A stretch of 20,830 bases of DNA from a virus. Positions 7,219-16,092 of the stretch are shown here, piece after piece. The notes below the pieces were generated by a model. The model was given only the letters and a program-made list of their open reading frames with translations. It did not search any database and was not told where the DNA came from. The stretch's first letter is position 1; each line of letters begins with the position of its first letter. The DNA is taken from positions 1 through 20,830 of IMG/VR virus record IMGVR_UViG_3300033388_004126, one strand, 5' to 3'. A program made the position numbers and the translations under genes.

Positions 7219-7608
7219 TTAAACCAGAGCTTTTTTAAGCTCCTTTAAGAAATTAATCACCTCTTCGAGGCTTGTTAGTGAGTCAAGATCAATATTTTCT
7301 ATTGACCTTAAAGCTTCAGATCTTGCGTTCATTTTTGCAAGCTGTTCTTCTAGTCTTCTTTTTTTAGCTTTTTTCTTTTTTGTTTTTATTTTTGATATTT
7401 TAGATTCGTCCCTACGAACCCTTTTGACTGTTGTGCCGTCTTCTAGAGACTCTTCTAAAAGATCAATTGCATCAATAACATCTTCGTCAAGATCGTCATC
7501 AATCTTTACAACATGCTTGTAGTCACTTCTCTTTGGGAAGAAATTACACTCTATGATGCTTCTAGTGTCATCTGTTTTTTCAATTAAATATTTTTTATTT
7601 TTTGGCAT
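7219..7608 (-). CDS. Charged coiled-coil protein of unknown function
   Basis: A 129-aa protein. Residues 1-35 are beta-like (KKYLIEKTDDTRSIIE), then a strongly acidic stretch (DDDLDEDVIDAIDLLEESLE), then a very basic one (KISKIKTKKKKAKKRRLEEQ), ending in helix with heptad character (SLEEVINFLKELKKALV). Its ATG overlaps the fibre stop as TAATG, so the two are translated together. A small helical gene directly behind a large fibre gene is the usual place for a fibre assembly chaperone, but no chaperone family is recognised. A structural role linking the fibre to the hub is equally possible. Confidence 0.72.
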   Translation of the reverse strand: MPKNKKYLIEKTDDTRSIIECNFFPKRSDYKHVVKIDDDLDEDVIDAIDLLEESLEDGTTVKRVRRDESKISKIKTKKKKAKKRRLEEQLAKMNARSEALRSIENIDLDSLTSLEEVINFLKELKKALV

Positions 7609-10208
7609 TATTTTATCTCCATTGCTGTAATTAAAACACCAACAGAACCTTGACCACTGATGTTGTAAGTTATTCTTGCGTTCAGGTAGGCCGTAAAGTC
7701 AACCAGTGGCTCTATTACAACAGGTTCGCCAACCCAGTTCCAATGTGACTGATAAGGCGTAGGTGGAAAATGAAGACTATCTTGATTGTTTGATATATTT
7801 GCCAGTCCAGAGCCGTTAATTTGTGCTGGTACAGCGGTTGTGTTTGTACCATTTTCAACACACCACCTCATAATTATACTTGTTAATTGGTGGTTTGTTC
7901 CACCATCGTTAATATCAACAGACCCCAAGCAAAGGTATTTTTTGCCAGCCTTTAGATCAACAGTATTTCCAGTAAGGTTTGCATACGAGTTTGAAACAAA
8001 CGATGTGAAAGCAACCTGATCAGACCTTGTTGTTAAAACCTCTGGTTCAGATTGACCTACTATTGCTTCAAAGTCGTCAGGAACCCTTGAAATTTGAGCA
8101 TGGGTCCACTGTGTTCCACCAGACGAAGCTCTGATGCTGTTACCACCGTTATCTTCAAATAAATTAAACTGAATTTGATCACCCTTATTGAATCTTATTT
8201 CAGATGTCGCTGTCATACCAAGAACACCGCCGTTGTGGTAATCACCGGGGTACTCCTCAAGTGAAGCTCCACCTGAATCAAATCTTTCTATTGAGATGTT
8301 TGCTAGACCAGCCGCACTAGAAAGCAATCCGGCCCTATAGCTAATACTATATTTTCCTGATTCTGGAATTATATATCTATTTGTTCCAGAGTTATAGGCT
8401 CCAAAGTTATCCTCATACGCAGTGAACGGTACAGTAAAGGTACCACCAGCACCGGTTGAAAAGTTTGCATCTAGACTCAAGGAACATACAGGATTCTTTT
8501 TCCTTCCTGACAGAACGTCAACTTCTGTTGACCACCCCTCAATTGGAACAGTGTATTCAAATGTTACCGAGTCACCAGTTGTCCAGACGAATGGCTCATT
8601 TGCATCGATAGTAGAGCCGCCAGTTCTGAATGCGATAACATCGTCAGTATCAGAACCTTCTACACCAATAAATAAAGCTTGCCTTTGGGCTGACGTCGGT
8701 GAAAATATCCAACCAAAACCGTTAGGGTATGCAAAGCCACCAGCCTCATTGATTTTATCAGACGTTCTGTCCATACTTAAACCAAGTGGAAGTGAGAATC
8801 TCCAACCGCCACCAGAACCGAATGTGGTTGTGGTTCCGGCTACCATTAAAACCTTAACTTGAGCCGAATCTCCAACCCTTCTGTAAACGCCCTTTAACGT
8901 ACCATTTCCAATAACTGGGTCTGTTGTGGCATCAGTCCACAAAGGAGTGAATGATCTCCAGTTTGACATTGAACCAACAACTTGCGGGTCACTCTTGTCA
9001 ACCGTTACGTCATCAATATCCAATACAGAAACAGACACGGGAACATTCTTTAACTTAAACCTAAGTTTATAGTCAGAGCCAGCACCAGAAAAGAACTGAC
9101 CTAAGAAAACTCCATCTGTTTTAGACATAGATGAAAATACTTCCACCTCTCTCTCAATGGCATCTGTCACATCGTATATAACCACTTCGTAGTCATCAAA
9201 GTTTTCCAATAAAGCCCCATCATAAGTGAACCGAACAATCATTAATCCTAATGCACTTCTATCTACCGAATTCATGTCGGCTTCAACATATTCACCGGCC
9301 AGTGCGCTTGATGAAGCAGAAATTCTACCAGAACCAGAACCAGTTAATGGGTTTGTAGTCTCTCGTGTTACAGATATATTTGCGCTGCCAGTCCATGAAG
9401 AAGCATCGTTTTCAAAGTCATTATTAACAACGTAACTTGATACGCCACCACCACCAGCGCCAGAACCCACCTCAATTAATGTAGTACCGTTGTCAAAGTA
9501 TTCTTTTCCCGTGTCTGTTGCCACATACTTAGCACCTAATAACCTAGGCAGTGCTAGAAGATTGGCAAGTGTATCTTTAGAGTGAACAATTCTATTTGTT
9601 GCACTAGCGGTTCCAAGGTCAATATTTTTATTAGACAGTGTTTGTTGTGCTGTACTGGTTATAACCTCTGACTCAGATCCTAGTGAACCAGCTTTGAACT
9701 TTGAGGCAAGAGCATCTTCGTAAGCAAAGCTTCCATTTACACCCGTTCTCTCAACTGTAAAACCACCACCCTCGGCGCTCGCGTCATTCCCACCCTTGTT
9801 TAGGGTGAAATTATTATCTTCTGACTCAACTGTCTCTGTGTTTAGTGTTGTGGTTGAACCTGTTACGTCAAGATCTTCGACCGTTAATTTACCGTTGATG
9901 TCCATGTCAGCATTAACAGTCGGCTTACTGTTAAATGTTGATGGGTCTTCAAAAGTTTTTTCACCCTCAATAATCTGATCACTCTTAACATTTACTTCAT
10001 CGACAAACTGACCAAGTGAACCAACATATATCGTAAATGCGTTTCTTGTCGTGTTGTAATATACATCACCATTAGCAACTGGGATTCCCTTAGCAGCAAT
10101 AAACGAAGCATCGTCTGGATGCTCTTGAACCTGTGTTGAAGTAATAGTACCTTGTGCTGGGGCTGTTTCAGTTTCAAAACCGTCTACAAAATCAATCTGT
10201 CGTAACAT
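7608..10208 (-). CDS. Large multidomain tail fibre
   Basis: An 866-aa fibre. Residues about 70-200 are fibre shaft, with IIEGEKTFEDPSTFN and the common DLDVTGSTTTLNTETVE then NFTLNKGGNDAS repeats. At about 258-405 is a carbohydrate-binding-like sandwich (NNDFENDASSWTGSANISV). At about 417-560 is a tail-fibre domain of the type SFTPLWTDATTDPVIGNGTL. At about 575-708 is a C1q/TNF-like jelly roll (FTVPFTAYEDNFGAYNSG, then SGKYSISYRAG). A further beta domain follows to 866. Several sugar-binding-type modules in one chain point to host surface recognition. Family calls are from motif recognition. It starts at ATG 10208 behind AAGGA and is followed, with TAATG overlap, by the small coiled-coil gene. 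Confidence 0.85.
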   Translation of the reverse strand: MLRQIDFVDGFETETAPAQGTITSTQVQEHPDDASFIAAKGIPVANGDVYYNTTRNAFTIYVGSLGQFVDEVNVKSDQIIEGEKTFEDPSTFNSKPTVNADMDINGKLTVEDLDVTGSTTTLNTETVESEDNNFTLNKGGNDASAEGGGFTVERTGVNGSFAYEDALASKFKAGSLGSESEVITSTAQQTLSNKNIDLGTASATNRIVHSKDTLANLLALPRLLGAKYVATDTGKEYFDNGTTLIEVGSGAGGGGVSSYVVNNDFENDASSWTGSANISVTRETTNPLTGSGSGRISASSSALAGEYVEADMNSVDRSALGLMIVRFTYDGALLENFDDYEVVIYDVTDAIEREVEVFSSMSKTDGVFLGQFFSGAGSDYKLRFKLKNVPVSVSVLDIDDVTVDKSDPQVVGSMSNWRSFTPLWTDATTDPVIGNGTLKGVYRRVGDSAQVKVLMVAGTTTTFGSGGGWRFSLPLGLSMDRTSDKINEAGGFAYPNGFGWIFSPTSAQRQALFIGVEGSDTDDVIAFRTGGSTIDANEPFVWTTGDSVTFEYTVPIEGWSTEVDVLSGRKKNPVCSLSLDANFSTGAGGTFTVPFTAYEDNFGAYNSGTNRYIIPESGKYSISYRAGLLSSAAGLANISIERFDSGGASLEEYPGDYHNGGVLGMTATSEIRFNKGDQIQFNLFEDNGGNSIRASSGGTQWTHAQISRVPDDFEAIVGQSEPEVLTTRSDQVAFTSFVSNSYANLTGNTVDLKAGKKYLCLGSVDINDGGTNHQLTSIIMRWCVENGTNTTAVPAQINGSGLANISNNQDSLHFPPTPYQSHWNWVGEPVVIEPLVDFTAYLNARITYNISGQGSVGVLITAMEIK

Positions 10209-10221
10209 GTTATAATTCCTT

Positions 10222-10656
10222 TTATCTTATTCTAGCGTCATTAGTCCAAACTTCAAACAAGAACGCGCTATTGTATCCAACATTTTGCAAATAGTTTGCA
10301 TCAAATTTTCTTAAATCAAAATCCCTACACCATCCAACATGAATAGTATCACTTGGTGAATACGCTCCAGTACCCTCAAGCCTTACAATGTAAGAAGTAT
10401 CTCTCTTGAATCCCACATTTATATCAAATCTAACCACACCATGAAAATAAGTTGCTGAACTTATAGACGAAATATCCACCGTGTTAGATTCTGAAATTAG
10501 TGTATTCCCCGTTTCATCATATACAGATATCTTTAAGTCACCAGTTATAGCACCTAATTTTAAAATATGTGGTCTTATAGCGATACAATTAAACTCTTTT
10601 TTTGACTGAACTTTCGCTTCCAGTGTTGAAACCAGATCGTTGTAAAGTAACTTCAT
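10222..10656 (-). CDS. Small beta-rich tail protein
   Basis: A 144-aa protein whose ATG overlaps the upstream stop (ATGA), so it is co-translated with the distal tail protein. It is beta-rich: FNCIAIRPHILKLG, GDLKISVYDETGNTLISE, TYFHGVVRFDINVGFKRD, then SYIVRLEGTG, like a jelly-roll or galactose-binding-type sandwich. It lacks catalytic motifs and signal peptide. Lying between the distal tail protein and the large fibre, it may be a tail-tip or fibre-attachment protein. No family is named with confidence. Confidence 0.75.
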   Translation of the reverse strand: MKLLYNDLVSTLEAKVQSKKEFNCIAIRPHILKLGAITGDLKISVYDETGNTLISESNTVDISSISSATYFHGVVRFDINVGFKRDTSYIVRLEGTGAYSPSDTIHVGWCRDFDLRKFDANYLQNVGYNSAFLFEVWTNDARIR

Positions 10657-11432
10657 AATTGTTCCTCTATAGAAACAGACACATCAAAATAAATATATCT
10701 TTTGTGTGCTGGCTTAAAACTCTTAATGTTACCGTAAACAAAAAACCTATCCTTATCAAACACCTTTTCTTCTGGATCTTGAACCATACAAATGGCCTCT
10801 GTTTTACCCACCCTTTGAAAGATGTTCATAAGTTCTTCGACCTCTGGGTAGTCTAACACTGCAAACTTAACTCCCATTGTTCTAACAATTGGAAAAGTGT
10901 CATAGTACTTTTGACCGTAATCAGTTCTTGATTCTTTAGATCTGTCTACATACTCCCAACTGAAACCATTTTCCACACTACTGACAACAGTCGAACCAGA
11001 AATAACAACATTAGAAACTTCAATATATCCCCAAGCACTTGCCACGTCATCAACGTATAATCTCCAATATCTATATGATTCTGCATTCTCAAAGTAATGC
11101 GATGCTGTTAGGTTGTCCGAATCGATATCTAGTACAATATCAACTGGTGGCATAGAAAAATCTGTTGTAGCCGATGCCTGTAGCCTGATATTTGCACCCG
11201 ATGAAATCTTTATACTTGAGTTTGCTCTAAATAACACAACAAAAGAGTCAATGTCTTCTGTTGTCTTCAGGTCGAATAAAACCCACTGTGAGGCACTATC
11301 TGTTGTTCTCCATACCTTTGATCTAAGCTGGCTCTTTAAGTTCGACACAGGAAATGCAGCGTCCTCTGATGACGATGTTATTGTAACTGTATCTTCAAAA
11401 ACTAAGTTCTCTAAAATTCTTAACTTACTCAC
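10653..11432 (-). CDS. Distal tail protein with discoidin-like domain
   Basis: A 259-aa protein starting with GTG 11432, which overlaps the tape measure stop as GTGA. The N-terminal half has the pattern of F5/8 type C (discoidin) sandwiches in phage tails: FPVSNLKSQLRSKVWRTT, WVLFDLKTTEDIDSFVVL, SYRYWRLYVDD and IEVSNVVISG. The C-terminal half (about 155-259) holds MGVKFAVLDYPEVEELMNIF and IYFDVSVSIEEQL, a beta-rich tail-type domain. The position directly after the tape measure is that of distal tail proteins in siphoviruses, which form the ring below the tube and hold the fibres. The discoidin module may bind sugar or act structurally. Confidence 0.8.
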   Translation of the reverse strand: MSKLRILENLVFEDTVTITSSSEDAAFPVSNLKSQLRSKVWRTTDSASQWVLFDLKTTEDIDSFVVLFRANSSIKISSGANIRLQASATTDFSMPPVDIVLDIDSDNLTASHYFENAESYRYWRLYVDDVASAWGYIEVSNVVISGSTVVSSVENGFSWEYVDRSKESRTDYGQKYYDTFPIVRTMGVKFAVLDYPEVEELMNIFQRVGKTEAICMVQDPEEKVFDKDRFFVYGNIKSFKPAHKRYIYFDVSVSIEEQL

Positions 11433-13579
11433 GCCACCACTACTCCACTTTCAATCTGATCACGAACCGCTGTTGCCACAACGCTTCCATCAATAGTCAC
11501 CATCACTGGTTGTGAATTAATAGAGGCAGAAAGATTATTGATTGCCTCAACAACAGAAACTCCACCGCTCTCTGGTTCTGTTTGACCATTAGCTAATGAA
11601 AGAAGTCTTGATTGCTGTGTGTTATTCAAAACCACTTCACCACTATTAAGTTGTGCCAGTACATTATCCCCAGAGAAGCTTGAACCTCCAACAATACCAC
11701 CATTTTGAAATGAAGGTGGCTTTGCACTTGCAATTTTGGCAATGTTTGCCGCGGTTGCTACACCCACCGCCGCTGCAATGGCAAAGTTAAAAGGTGGAGG
11801 GGCCGAACTCAAAGCCCGCTGAACTGCAAGCGTGCCCGCTGGTATTGCTTCCGCTAGTGCTGCCGCGCGTCCTATGTTAAATAAAGTCTTATTTCCAGAG
11901 CTTTGCAATCCAGCAATAGTGTTTAAACTAGCTTTCAGGTTTTGCTCTTTTTGCTTCTGAACGTCCTGTTCAAACTTTAGTTGAGCCGCCTTTTCTTTGT
12001 TTAATGCAATTGTTTCTTGTTGAGCTAGTTTAATCCTAGACTCTGAAAACTGTTGCTCTGTAATGGCGCCCGCTTGCCTTGCGGCATCCAAAGAAGCTTG
12101 CTGTTCTTGAAACTTGGCAACTGTTAGTTCATTTTTCTTAGTTAAAAATTCTTCTTCGGCGATAAGTTGTGCTTCTAGTTGTGATTGTAGTAATGCAATT
12201 TGATCGTCCTGACCACTTCCTGAACCACCGCCAGACAAAGAACCTGCTAATGCCTTGCCTTGTTCAATTTGTCTTTTTTGAGCATCGGTAAGCCTAACAA
12301 CCGAGTCTTTTGCATCGTCATATGCTTTTCTTGTTGATGTGGCGCTATTTTTTGCGCTTTCAAAAGCGCTAATTGATGACTTTTCAACCTTTAAAAGCGC
12401 TTCGTCTAATGACTGCAAAGATGAAGAACCTTGCTCAAAACCATTTATATTCTCTTGAAATTTATTCTTTACATTATCAAGTATGTTTTCAAAACCACTA
12501 AAGTCACCTGTAAATGCTTTAAATACAGCGCTTAGTGTTTGAGCAAACCCAACCAACAACGGTTCTGTCACAGCTATAAAACCCTCTATTGCGTCCTGTA
12601 AGAATGTTATTGCTGGTATAGTTGACCTGACACCACTTATAAAACTTATAAACAATGAACCCAATGTTTGCTGTATAGAATCTGAATTTGACTTGAGTGA
12701 AGATGCAAGCTCTTTAAATATATTCCCCACCTCACCAATGGCCGAAATAAAGACAGGGTTCAAAGTGACAAGAAATCCTATCTCTTCTGTGAAGTCACCA
12801 ATGATGTTGTTTGTTCTAGCTAGAGCACCGCTGAATGTTTGTGTTGCAGCTTCAGCCGCTCCACCAAACCTGTTTGCTACAAAGTCAATAGCAGCACCAG
12901 CTTTTAAAGCCTCTGGTGATAAGTTCTTTAACTCAGGAACAACTTCACCCAGTTCACCAACAAGTCCACCTGTTGTCTTACCTAAGTTTTTTACAGCACT
13001 TTCTAATGTGATACCTGTAGCTTCCGAAAGATCAACTGCACTTTGAACTAACTCTTTAGCTTGATCGTTTGTAATTCCGAATGACTTTGCCAGTGCAATT
13101 TGATCTAAAATCAGTTCGTCACCAAACTTTGATGAAGCTTGAAGCGCACTTGCAAAAGCTTGAATGTCTTCTGATGCCTCCTGTGAAAAGTCACCACTAA
13201 GTTTTAATGCTGTATTAAGCTTGTTAATCGAATCTTCTTGAGCTTGTGCTGCCGCAATGGAGTCACTAAATAATGTTTTTGAAAAATTACTAAAGGCTGT
13301 TGCTGTTGCTGTGACAGCGTTTGCAAGTAGGTTACCCGCCGCTATTGCAAGAACTTGACTCTCTCTAAACTTCTTAAAACCCTCTGTTAATGATTTTAAT
13401 GGGTTTAGGTTTGCTTTAATTCTTGAACCAAAGTTTTTAATATTATCCTGAAACTTCTTTACGCCGATGTTGTTGTTTGCAACGTTCTTGTCAAACTTAA
13501 TCAAAGAATCATTAAAGTTCTTAAGCGCTTTTGATGCGTTGTCTTTTAGCGTTAAAAATATATTAAGTTCTTCAGCCAT
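11429..13579 (-). CDS. Tail tape measure protein
   Basis: A 716-aa protein that sets tail length and is ejected with the DNA. The N-terminus (LTLKDNASKALKNFNDSLIK) and the following Lys/Asn helix are typical. The middle has long helices and hydrophobic stretches (LAIAAGNLLANAVTATATAF near 76-95; TEPLLVGFAQTLSAVF). About 440-560 is Gln/Glu/Ala-rich coiled coil (QLEAQLIAEEEFLTKK, KAAQLKFEQDVQKQKEQ). The C-terminus has the usual FQNGGIVGG..FSGDNV and LNSGEVVLNNTQQSRLL motifs. At about 0.15 nm per residue, tail length would be roughly 105 nm. No peptidase or muramidase motif is seen. The gene overlaps the T frame by 8 bases and the distal tail gene by 4. Confidence 0.92.
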   Translation of the reverse strand: MAEELNIFLTLKDNASKALKNFNDSLIKFDKNVANNNIGVKKFQDNIKNFGSRIKANLNPLKSLTEGFKKFRESQVLAIAAGNLLANAVTATATAFSNFSKTLFSDSIAAAQAQEDSINKLNTALKLSGDFSQEASEDIQAFASALQASSKFGDELILDQIALAKSFGITNDQAKELVQSAVDLSEATGITLESAVKNLGKTTGGLVGELGEVVPELKNLSPEALKAGAAIDFVANRFGGAAEAATQTFSGALARTNNIIGDFTEEIGFLVTLNPVFISAIGEVGNIFKELASSLKSNSDSIQQTLGSLFISFISGVRSTIPAITFLQDAIEGFIAVTEPLLVGFAQTLSAVFKAFTGDFSGFENILDNVKNKFQENINGFEQGSSSLQSLDEALLKVEKSSISAFESAKNSATSTRKAYDDAKDSVVRLTDAQKRQIEQGKALAGSLSGGGSGSGQDDQIALLQSQLEAQLIAEEEFLTKKNELTVAKFQEQQASLDAARQAGAITEQQFSESRIKLAQQETIALNKEKAAQLKFEQDVQKQKEQNLKASLNTIAGLQSSGNKTLFNIGRAAALAEAIPAGTLAVQRALSSAPPPFNFAIAAAVGVATAANIAKIASAKPPSFQNGGIVGGSSFSGDNVLAQLNSGEVVLNNTQQSRLLSLANGQTEPESGGVSVVEAINNLSASINSQPVMVTIDGSVVATAVRDQIESGVVVA

Positions 13580-14021
13580 TTTTTTTCGCTTGTTTCATTT
13601 GTTGTTCTTGAATCTTATTGTTGTGATCAAGAATTAAATCAAAAATTTCTATCGCCTTGTTTGGTTGCTCAAATAAAGAGCCACTAAAAGGCATTATTCC
13701 ACTTTCAAACAATTTTTGTGCCTTCATCCAGTATAGCACCGATTCATTGTAATAGTTACCTAAGCACTTGTAAAAGTTTAAGCTATCTAGCTTGTATATT
13801 GGGATAGTTGTTTTTTTATCACAATGAAGCTTTTTTCTAACTTCTAAATGCGCCGCATTACTTTTATCTGCACCAACACATGAAAAACATTGGAATCTTT
13901 TGTTGTGTATTGCAACCAATGTTGACTTAATTAATACATGTTCGGCAAAAGATACTGTTGATATATATTCAATGCAATCAACTATTAATCTGTAGAGGTG
14001 GGCACCTTCTTCTTGGAAGAT
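13572..14021 (-). CDS. Tail assembly chaperone, T-like part made by -1 frameshift
   Basis: This frame is open from the slippery A-run (14021-14029) to TGA at 13572 and encodes 149 residues, beginning I-F-Q-E-E. There is no ATG start near its 5' end; the first start codon that could serve, TTG 13919, has no good ribosome site and would discard 34 coding residues. The sequence has a CxxC (FQCFSC), then HLEVRKKLHC, a possible zinc site, then YKCLGNYYNESVLYWMKAQK and GIMPFSGSLFEQPNKAIEIF. The last motif is typical of tail chaperone proteins just before tape measures. A slip after codon 136 of the upstream frame would give a 285-aa G-T fusion. The product helps assemble the tape measure and tube and is not in mature tails in known phages. 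Confidence 0.83.
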   Translation of the reverse strand: MFQEEGAHLYRLIVDCIEYISTVSFAEHVLIKSTLVAIHNKRFQCFSCVGADKSNAAHLEVRKKLHCDKKTTIPIYKLDSLNFYKCLGNYYNESVLYWMKAQKLFESGIMPFSGSLFEQPNKAIEIFDLILDHNNKIQEQQMKQAKKNG

Positions 14022-14428
14022 TTTTTTTTAACAGTCTTATGTGTGTCCATATGCACCTCAACACCGTCGATATCATAAGACTGAAAACCATTCTCAAGTT
14101 GTGCTGTAAACATAGCTACATGAAAAGCTGGGGTCATACTTAAAAAGGCCTCTAAGTCTTCATGGTTTACTTCATCATTATCGTCTAAGCGTAGTTTGAA
14201 GTTTTTCCCATCTAATAACTTCACACCCTCAACTTCTTTTAATGCAAACTTTAGTGATTTGTACGCAAGTTCTAGAGATTTTTTTGCGTCAATCCCGTCC
14301 TTAATACCTTCTTTTAAAGAAGCTAGTTCTGCACGTTGTTGATAAGTTAACGGTGAAATCCAAAACTTTAGTTCAGGGTATTCTGTTAAAGTTACAAGTA
14401 CTCTATCTTTTGGTGTTAATACGATCAT
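13985..14428 (-). CDS. Tail assembly chaperone, G-like
   Basis: A 147-aa protein starting ATG 14428, ending TAA 13985. The N-terminal half (FWISPLTYQQRAELASLKEG) recalls G-type tail chaperones, which begin with a short beta part and continue as helix. Residues 130-147 become basic: VKKKSSKKKVPTSTD. Codons 134-136 (AAA AAA AAA) lie eleven codons before the stop and form the slip site for the -1 frame. In known phages G and the rarer G-T fusion are made in a fixed ratio and wrap the tape measure during assembly. Position between the tail tube and tape measure genes supports the call. Confidence 0.85.
   Translation of the reverse strand: MIVLTPKDRVLVTLTEYPELKFWISPLTYQQRAELASLKEGIKDGIDAKKSLELAYKSLKFALKEVEGVKLLDGKNFKLRLDDNDEVNHEDLEAFLSMTPAFHVAMFTAQLENGFQSYDIDGVEVHMDTHKTVKKKSSKKKVPTSTD
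14021..14029 (-). other. Slippery site for -1 programmed frameshift (nine A)
   Basis: On the coding strand the sequence reads GTT AAA AAA AAA TCT, which contains the A AAA AAA heptamer type. A -1 slip passes directly into the open T frame. Weak stems lie just downstream (TCTTC-CAA-GAAGA and AGGT-GCCC-ACCT), so any stimulatory RNA structure is modest. Polymerase slippage on the nine-A run is an alternative mechanism with the same outcome. Confidence 0.85.
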
Positions 14429-14449
14429 GAAAAAACCGTATCAGACAAA

Positions 14450-15637
14450 CTAGATCATTGAAATATAAATTTCAGTCTTGTCACCAGCATCGCCACCATG
14501 ACATTGGAAGTCAATGTTATCAACTAGGATACCATCGATGTCACCAACTGGCTTAGATACCGTAACACATTGCGGTAAGTAGAACGCCACTACAGATCCT
14601 AGTTCAATTTCACCAGCTACATCACTAGGATTGTAAACAGAGAAGAATAGACTGTAGTCAGTACCATTTTCTAGTTTATTGAATTGATCAACGTCAACAT
14701 CAGATGCGAATGGGTCGATTGTTCCCGTGATCTCACGACCGATAACTCTTGATGCGTCCTTTCCAGATGAAGAACATGTAGCCCTCTTAAATGCTAGCTC
14801 GTTGCTCATACTCAGAGAGAAGTTGTTGATTTCAATTTCATTTCCATCTTGGAATAAACAAGCTCTTAGAACACATGGTGGTGTAGCTTCATCAAACTGA
14901 GGTGTTTGTGGAGCAGATGCAATCACTTCTTCACCGTCAAGCCCTTCAACACTAAAGTTAAATGAACCGATCTGACCTGTTGAAACATTATCAAGTGACA
15001 TTGATATAGTTCTACAACCGATTGACTTCTGTAGTTTCTGATCACCTAAATACATTGAGATAGAAAGAGACTTATGCCCACTTCCACTAGTGAAGTAAGT
15101 TGTGCATTTAGACATCTCTACGTTATCAGGTGCGGCTGCCGAAAGCGCTGGTAAAATAGTGAAGTTTGCTGCCGCTGGTGTTGTGTCTTTTTCAGTAATG
15201 ACGTGAACCGTGTGGTTACCTGCATCTAATAAAACAAATGAGTCACCAACTTCCATTGTTAAAACGTCAACATCAGAAACGTTTAACTGTGTTGTTGTGT
15301 GTCCTGTTCCTGTTGTGATTCTTGTTGCTGTCTGTCTTCTACTAGGCATTAAAGACTGTAGTAATAAATCAAAATCAGGCTCTTCACCTTCAACCCCAGA
15401 TGCTCTAAGTTCACATGGAACGCTTGATGTTGCTGTTTTTTCACCTTGTTTAGACTTTGCCTTACCTAGTTCTGGAGTAATAATATCCCTTGTAACTTCT
15501 TCTCTTTCAAAAGTTGACTCAAAACCGTCAGATAGTGGCTGAATGTATTGTGTTGGTAGAGTCGGCGCTTCATAAACACCTTCTGTAGTTTCTTCCACAA
15601 CTGCAATTTTAGTTCTGTTCTTCTCAAGTAGACCCAT
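14450..15637 (-). CDS. Major tail (tube) protein
   Basis: A 395-aa protein in the tube position upstream of the chaperones. The N-terminus (KIAVVEETTEGVYEAPTLPT) is the common opening of phage tail tube proteins, followed by the stretch DGFESTFEREEVTRDIITPE. An extra barrel-like insert (TTTQLNVSDVDVLTMEVGDS, about 132-175) is also seen in other long tube proteins. The C-terminal half has the paired strands SISMYLGDQKLQKSIGCRTI and GEIELGSVVAFYLPQCVTVS. The start is served by an AGGGGAATAA site overlapping the upstream stop, consistent with high expression. Tube monomers stack as hexameric rings around the tape measure. Confidence 0.85.
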   Translation of the reverse strand: MGLLEKNRTKIAVVEETTEGVYEAPTLPTQYIQPLSDGFESTFEREEVTRDIITPELGKAKSKQGEKTATSSVPCELRASGVEGEEPDFDLLLQSLMPSRRQTATRITTGTGHTTTQLNVSDVDVLTMEVGDSFVLLDAGNHTVHVITEKDTTPAAANFTILPALSAAAPDNVEMSKCTTYFTSGSGHKSLSISMYLGDQKLQKSIGCRTISMSLDNVSTGQIGSFNFSVEGLDGEEVIASAPQTPQFDEATPPCVLRACLFQDGNEIEINNFSLSMSNELAFKRATCSSSGKDASRVIGREITGTIDPFASDVDVDQFNKLENGTDYSLFFSVYNPSDVAGEIELGSVVAFYLPQCVTVSKPVGDIDGILVDNIDFQCHGGDAGDKTEIYISMI

Positions 15638-15640
15638 GAT

Positions 15641-15650
15641 TTATTCCCCT
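15641..15650 (-). promoter_or_regulatory. Shared ribosome-binding site AGGGGAATAA (tail tube gene)
   Basis: The minus strand reads AGGGGAATAA, overlapping the TAG stop of the upstream gene. Spacing to ATG 15637 from GGGGA is seven bases. It explains high tube protein output. Confidence 0.82.
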
Positions 15651-16089
15651 ATAATTTCTTTCTATACTTTATAATAAACGAAAATGTTAAATTAATATAC
15701 TTTCCATCCTTTAAAATTTCAGGCTCACTAAAAGATGGTTCACCAATAAGACAAACATTTGAATTTGAAGCGTTAGTTGTTGAAAGCAATTGCATTATAT
15801 CTTCTGCATAATCATGCAGTTCTTTGATTATTTCAATCGTTCCATCGTCAGACGTTTCATGCCTAGGATTGACCCTTGTTAGAATGATATCAAAATCTTG
15901 ATCAATGGTGTATGCGTTAATGACACTATCAACAGGCGTTCCAGAGCCAATGACAACATAATACCCCTTGTCAAAAGTTCTTTCGTCGTTCTTATCTAAA
16001 TCTCTAAAGTATCTAAGCTTAGTCCAATCAGAACCAAGAAATCCCGACACAGCATTAGTAAGTGAAGTGTGAATACCAGAAACTAGCAC
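15649..16089 (-). CDS. Tail terminator / completion-like protein
   Basis: A 146-aa protein starting with GTG 16089 behind GAAGGG. It is a mixed alpha/beta protein with the pattern seen in tail terminators: helix at the N-terminus (IHTSLTNAVSGFL), a strand (KGYYVVIGSG), a long strand with ITL-type sequence (DFDIILTRVNPRHE), a helix (TIEIIKELHDYAEDIMQLL) and a final paired strand (YINLTFSFIIKYRKKL). Length and position directly upstream of the tube gene fit proteins that cap the tail for joining to the head. The family call is by order and fold pattern. Confidence 0.75.
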   Translation of the reverse strand: MLVSGIHTSLTNAVSGFLGSDWTKLRYFRDLDKNDERTFDKGYYVVIGSGTPVDSVINAYTIDQDFDIILTRVNPRHETSDDGTIEIIKELHDYAEDIMQLLSTTNASNSNVCLIGEPSFSEPEILKDGKYINLTFSFIIKYRKKL

Positions 16090-16092
16090 TGA

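Noticed and set aside
8422-8862. 146-aa plus-strand ORF inside the fibre gene
   Set aside because: Shadow of the minus-strand fibre frame; the sense protein is clearly domain-structured.
13572-13919. T frame as an independent gene from TTG 13919
   Set aside because: No good ribosome site, and 34 upstream codons in the same frame are open and protein-like back to the slip site; fusion by frameshift is more likely.
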